Made by a program: the position numbers and the translations under genes. From NCBI GenBank assembly GCA_004293385.1, contig RDYO01000019.1, positions 1-15,531 of the forward strand: 15,531 nt of DNA, written 5' to 3'. Origin of the DNA: Verrucomicrobiota bacterium (GTDB lineage Bacteria; Verrucomicrobiota; Verrucomicrobiia; Opitutales; UBA953). This document shows, one piece after another, positions 12,877 to 15,531 of the stretch (its first letter is position 1; each line of letters begins with the position of its first letter). The notes beneath the pieces were generated by a model. The model did not search any database. It worked only from the letters and a program-made list of their open reading frames with translations, and was not told the origin of the DNA.

Positions 12877-14354
12877 AAGCCGCCTCCTTAGTCCTTTTCG
12901 CCGCCGCCTCGCTTTCCGCGGCGTCCTATGACATCGCCGACATCCTGACCGCGAGCACCGCGGCGGATACGCGCGCCAAGGATTGGAAGCCGGGTGACGG
13001 CCTCGCCCTCGAAGTCAGCGGCATGGATTGGACCGCGGACGGCAAGCTTGCGCTCACGATCCGCAAAGGAGAGGTCTGGCTGCTCGATGGCGTCCTCACG
13101 CCCAAGCCCGACAAGGTAACTTACCAGCTCTTCGCTTCGGGATTGCACGAACCGCTCGGTCTTCTGCGCGACGGCAAGGATCTGCTCGTGACCCAGCGGA
13201 CCGAGACCACGCGTCTGCGTGACACGAACGGAGACGGTGTCGCCGACGAATACCTCACCGCCGGTGCCGGCTGGAACGTCTCCGGCGCCTACCATGGTTA
13301 CGCCTACGGACCCAAGCGCGACGGCCAGGGTCAGCTCTGGATCACCCTCAACCTCGACATGGGCGACCACTCGGACAACAAGGCGCCGTGGCGCGGCTGG
13401 GGTGGCATCCTCGATAAGGACGGCAAGTTCGTGCCCATGGTGGCCGGCATGCGGTCGCCTTGCGGACTCGGCACCAACCTCGCCGGTGACATGTTCTGCG
13501 TCGACCAGCAGGGCACCTGGATCCCGACCACGCCGATCTACCATCTCCGCAAAGGCGCGTTCTTCCTGAATCCCGAAGGCATCGCTTCCGAGAACCGCCC
13601 CGGGTCGCCGCTCAAACTCTCCGCCAAGATTCCGGAGAAGCGTCCCTATCCCGAGGCCGTGAAAGCCTTGCCCGAGATGCGCCCGCCCGCCGTCTGGATG
13701 CCTTATAACAAGGTCGGCCGGAGCGGCACCGACCTCGTCACGTGCGATGCCGGCGGCAAGTTCGGCCCCTTCGACGGCCAGATGTTCGTGGCCGAGTTCA
13801 CCGACGCCAAGATCAGTCGCGTCTTCATGGAGAAGGTCGACGGCGAGTACCAAGGCGCCTGCTTCCCGTTCGTCGGCGGCTTCGCCTCCGGCATCGTGCG
13901 CCTCAACTTCGCACCGGACGGTTCGCTCATGGTCGGCATGACCAGCCGAGGTTGGTCCTCGCTCGGCACCAAGGCCTACGGCCTGCAGCGCCTGCGCTTC
14001 AACGGTAACGCCCCTTTCGCCATCAAGGAGATGAAGGCCAAGCCGGACGGGTTTGAACTCACCTTCACCAAGCCTGTCGACGTCGCCCGGGCCGGGGACC
14101 TCGCGTCCTACCGCATGACCAACTACACGCTCTTCTATTCGAGCGCCTACGGCAGCGACGAGATCCAGACCGCCCCGAACCCGATCACCGGCGTCCAGGT
14201 CGCCGCGGACGGGCTCAGCGTGCGGCTCAAGGTCGACGGACTCCGCGAACTTTACATCCACGAGCTGCATGCGGACGGACTCCGGTCGGCCGCCGGCGAG
14301 TCGCTGGATCATGCGGACGCGTATTACACGCTGAACCGCCGGCCGAAGAACTGA
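12873..14354 (+). CDS. Exported beta-propeller dehydrogenase-like protein (glucose/sorbosone dehydrogenase type)
   Basis: A 493-residue secreted protein. The ATG at 12873 is chosen because it overlaps the cytochrome stop and starts a signal peptide (residues 1-18, MKAASLVLFAAASLSAAS). Blade-like repeats follow from about 45 to 375: SGMDWTADGKLALTIRKGEVWLLD, then LHEPLGLL with His92, then YHGYAYGPKRDGQGQLWITLN, and later FVGGFASGIVRLNFAPDGSLMVG. DTNGDGVADE (117-126) is an EF-hand-like calcium loop. Residues about 383-490 look like an Ig-like or fibronectin-like closing domain. Propellers of this group resemble PQQ-dependent soluble glucose dehydrogenase and the large membrane-bound dehydrogenase-like family of Planctomycetes and Verrucomicrobia. 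PQQ binding is not proven by any motif seen here. It would oxidise the sugar while the preceding cytochrome takes the electrons. No terminator is clear in the 37 bp before the next gene. Confidence 0.87.
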   Translation: MKAASLVLFAAASLSAASYDIADILTASTAADTRAKDWKPGDGLALEVSGMDWTADGKLALTIRKGEVWLLDGVLTPKPDKVTYQLFASGLHEPLGLLRDGKDLLVTQRTETTRLRDTNGDGVADEYLTAGAGWNVSGAYHGYAYGPKRDGQGQLWITLNLDMGDHSDNKAPWRGWGGILDKDGKFVPMVAGMRSPCGLGTNLAGDMFCVDQQGTWIPTTPIYHLRKGAFFLNPEGIASENRPGSPLKLSAKIPEKRPYPEAVKALPEMRPPAVWMPYNKVGRSGTDLVTCDAGGKFGPFDGQMFVAEFTDAKISRVFMEKVDGEYQGACFPFVGGFASGIVRLNFAPDGSLMVGMTSRGWSSLGTKAYGLQRLRFNGNAPFAIKEMKAKPDGFELTFTKPVDVARAGDLASYRMTNYTLFYSSAYGSDEIQTAPNPITGVQVAADGLSVRLKVDGLRELYIHELHADGLRSAAGESLDHADAYYTLNRRPKN

Positions 14355-14391
14355 CTCGCCTCGGCGGGACGTTCGGCTCCTCTTGGGGGCC

Positions 14392-15531
14392 TTGGCCAAC
14401 GTTCCTACCATCCGTTCGGAAATCGGACCCACGCTGAAGCTCGCCGTCCCGATCATGCTCGGCATGCTTGGTTACGGCCTGATGTTCGTCGTGGACGTCG
14501 CCATGGCGGGGCACCTCGGGGAGACCGCCCTCGCCGCATCGGCCCTGGCCTCGAACCTCAACTACATCCCATACGTCTTCGGCATCGGGGTCGTCGGGGC
14601 CATCGCCGTCTATCAGTCGCAGGACAACGGTGCCGGCGTCGAGGAATCCGCCCCGGCGATCCTGCGTCACGGCATGGTGCTCGCGCTCGCCATCGGGGTG
14701 GTCACCGCCGCGCTCACGCACGCCGCCGCGCAGTTCCTGCCGCTGCTCGGTTCGTCGCCGGAGGTCACCGCCGAGACGCATGACTTCTTCGTCATCATGG
14801 CCTGGGCCATGGTGCCGGGCCTGGCCTTCCATGCGCTACGCGGGCATCGCGATTCGCAGCATCAGCCGTGGATCTCGCTGGCCTGGCTGGCGGCGGGCAT
14901 CCTCGCCAACGTCTTCTTCAACTGGCTCTGGATGTTCGGCCACTGGGGCTTCCCGGCGATGGGCCTGGCCGGCGCCGGCTGGGCCACGCTCGTGTCGCGC
15001 ATCCTGATGCTCGTCGGCCTCTGGTACACGCCGGGCCGCGGCGAAGTCCGCTGGGGCGACGGCCTCCAGCTCGCCGTCTTCCGCCGCTTGCTCACCACCG
15101 GCTGGCCGGCGGGACTGCACAGCCTCAGCGAAGTCGGCATCTTCGCGGTCGTGCCCGTCATGGCCGGTTGGATCAACGCCACCGCGCAGGCCGCGCACCA
15201 GGTCGCCATCAGCACCGCGTCCGCCGCCTTCATGTTGCCGCTCGGGCTCGGCATCGCCGCCGGCATCCGGGTCGGCGAAGCCTACGGGGCCAAGGATCCG
15301 CGCAAGGTGCAGGCCGTCGGCCTGGGCGCGATGATCCTCGGCGGCGTCATGATGGGCGCTTACGGCCTCGCCATGGTCCTCCTGCGGCCGTTGCTCATGG
15401 AAACCTATGGCGTGGCCGGGACTGAGACCGCGGCGCTCGCCTCGAGCCTGCTGATCTTCGCGGCCATCTGGGCGCCCTTCGACGGCGTGCAGGTCGTGGC
15501 GGCCTATCTGCTCCGTTCCGTCAACCGGGCC
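14392..15531 (+). CDS. MATE-family multidrug/metabolite efflux transporter (3' truncated)
   Basis: The frame is open to the window edge, giving 380 residues of a protein usually about 440-460 long. The start is uncertain: TTG at 14392 (used) or TTG at 14383. An ATG at 14455 would cut into the first helix. The N-terminal hallmark is intact, IGPTLKLAVPIMLGMLGYGLM followed by VVDVAMAGHLGETALAA. It is followed by GVVGAIAVYQSQDNGAG, ANVFFNWLWMFG, and the second-lobe repeat LLTTGWPAGLHSLSEVG then AAHQVAISTASAAFMLPLGLGIAAGIRVGEAYGA. MATE proteins expel cationic drugs or metabolites using a sodium or proton gradient. It starts 37 bp after the propeller gene on the same strand and may be read from the same transcript, though no link in function is visible. 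Confidence 0.9.
   Translation, partial: MANVPTIRSEIGPTLKLAVPIMLGMLGYGLMFVVDVAMAGHLGETALAASALASNLNYIPYVFGIGVVGAIAVYQSQDNGAGVEESAPAILRHGMVLALAIGVVTAALTHAAAQFLPLLGSSPEVTAETHDFFVIMAWAMVPGLAFHALRGHRDSQHQPWISLAWLAAGILANVFFNWLWMFGHWGFPAMGLAGAGWATLVSRILMLVGLWYTPGRGEVRWGDGLQLAVFRRLLTTGWPAGLHSLSEVGIFAVVPVMAGWINATAQAAHQVAISTASAAFMLPLGLGIAAGIRVGEAYGAKDPRKVQAVGLGAMILGGVMMGAYGLAMVLLRPLLMETYGVAGTETAALASSLLIFAAIWAPFDGVQVVAAYLLRSVNRA

Noticed and set aside
12888..14465. 525-codon minus-strand open frame opposite the propeller gene
   Set aside because: Antisense to a secreted propeller protein with a signal peptide and a calcium-type loop. The translation is compositionally biased and runs across gene borders.
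1..15531. CRISPR arrays, tRNA or rRNA genes, insertion sequences
   Set aside because: No regularly spaced direct repeats with unique spacers, no tRNA-like cloverleaf with conserved T-loop bases, and no transposase or integrase motif were seen. The cloverleaf repeats lack tRNA signature bases.

Overview
The window looks like chromosomal DNA of a high-GC member of the Verrucomicrobiota, possibly an Opitutae-like lineage. This is inferred from gene content, not from a marker gene. The supporting content is an exported Gfo/Idh/MocA oxidoreductase with a GLDTSH nucleotide-binding motif, a XylR-type (LacI-like sensor plus AraC) regulator, a Tat-exported sugar-isomerase-like TIM barrel, and a multi-haem cytochrome next to a beta-propeller dehydrogenase of the kind abundant in Planctomycetes and Verrucomicrobia. 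Most start codons have no clear Shine-Dalgarno sequence. There are no tRNA, rRNA, CRISPR or transposase genes.

Layout. (1) 1-1289, plus strand: the tail of a probable LysE-family exporter, then the exported oxidoreductase. (2) 1290-6705, mostly minus strand: an aldose 1-epimerase with an N-terminal hydrophobic segment, and a tight three-gene run read clpP, rhomboid protease, tail-specific protease (prc). The epimerase and prc each end in a strong, similar intrinsic terminator, and each terminator is followed by a copy of one cloverleaf-forming palindromic repeat (1333-1388 and 2804-2866). (3) 6831-7901, plus strand: an orphan ABC-transporter ATPase, convergent with and directly abutting the regulator gene (7902-9065, minus). 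(4) 9148-14354, plus strand: a four-gene operon, divergent from the regulator, encoding an exported PfpI/DJ-1 protein, a Tat-exported TIM-barrel enzyme, a five-haem c-type cytochrome and an exported propeller dehydrogenase. Spacings of 4 nt and two ATGA overlaps point to co-translation. (5) 14392 to the end: a MATE-family transporter cut by the window edge.

How they fit together. The regulator presumably senses a sugar or sugar derivative and controls the divergent operon from an 82-bp shared promoter region. All four operon products carry export signals, so the proposal is extracytoplasmic oxidation and rearrangement of a sugar, with electrons passed through the cytochrome. The clpP-rhomboid-prc run would bring cytosolic, intramembrane and periplasmic proteolysis under one promoter. 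The two points most worth following up are the exported sugar-oxidation operon and the cloverleaf repeat placed downstream of terminators.
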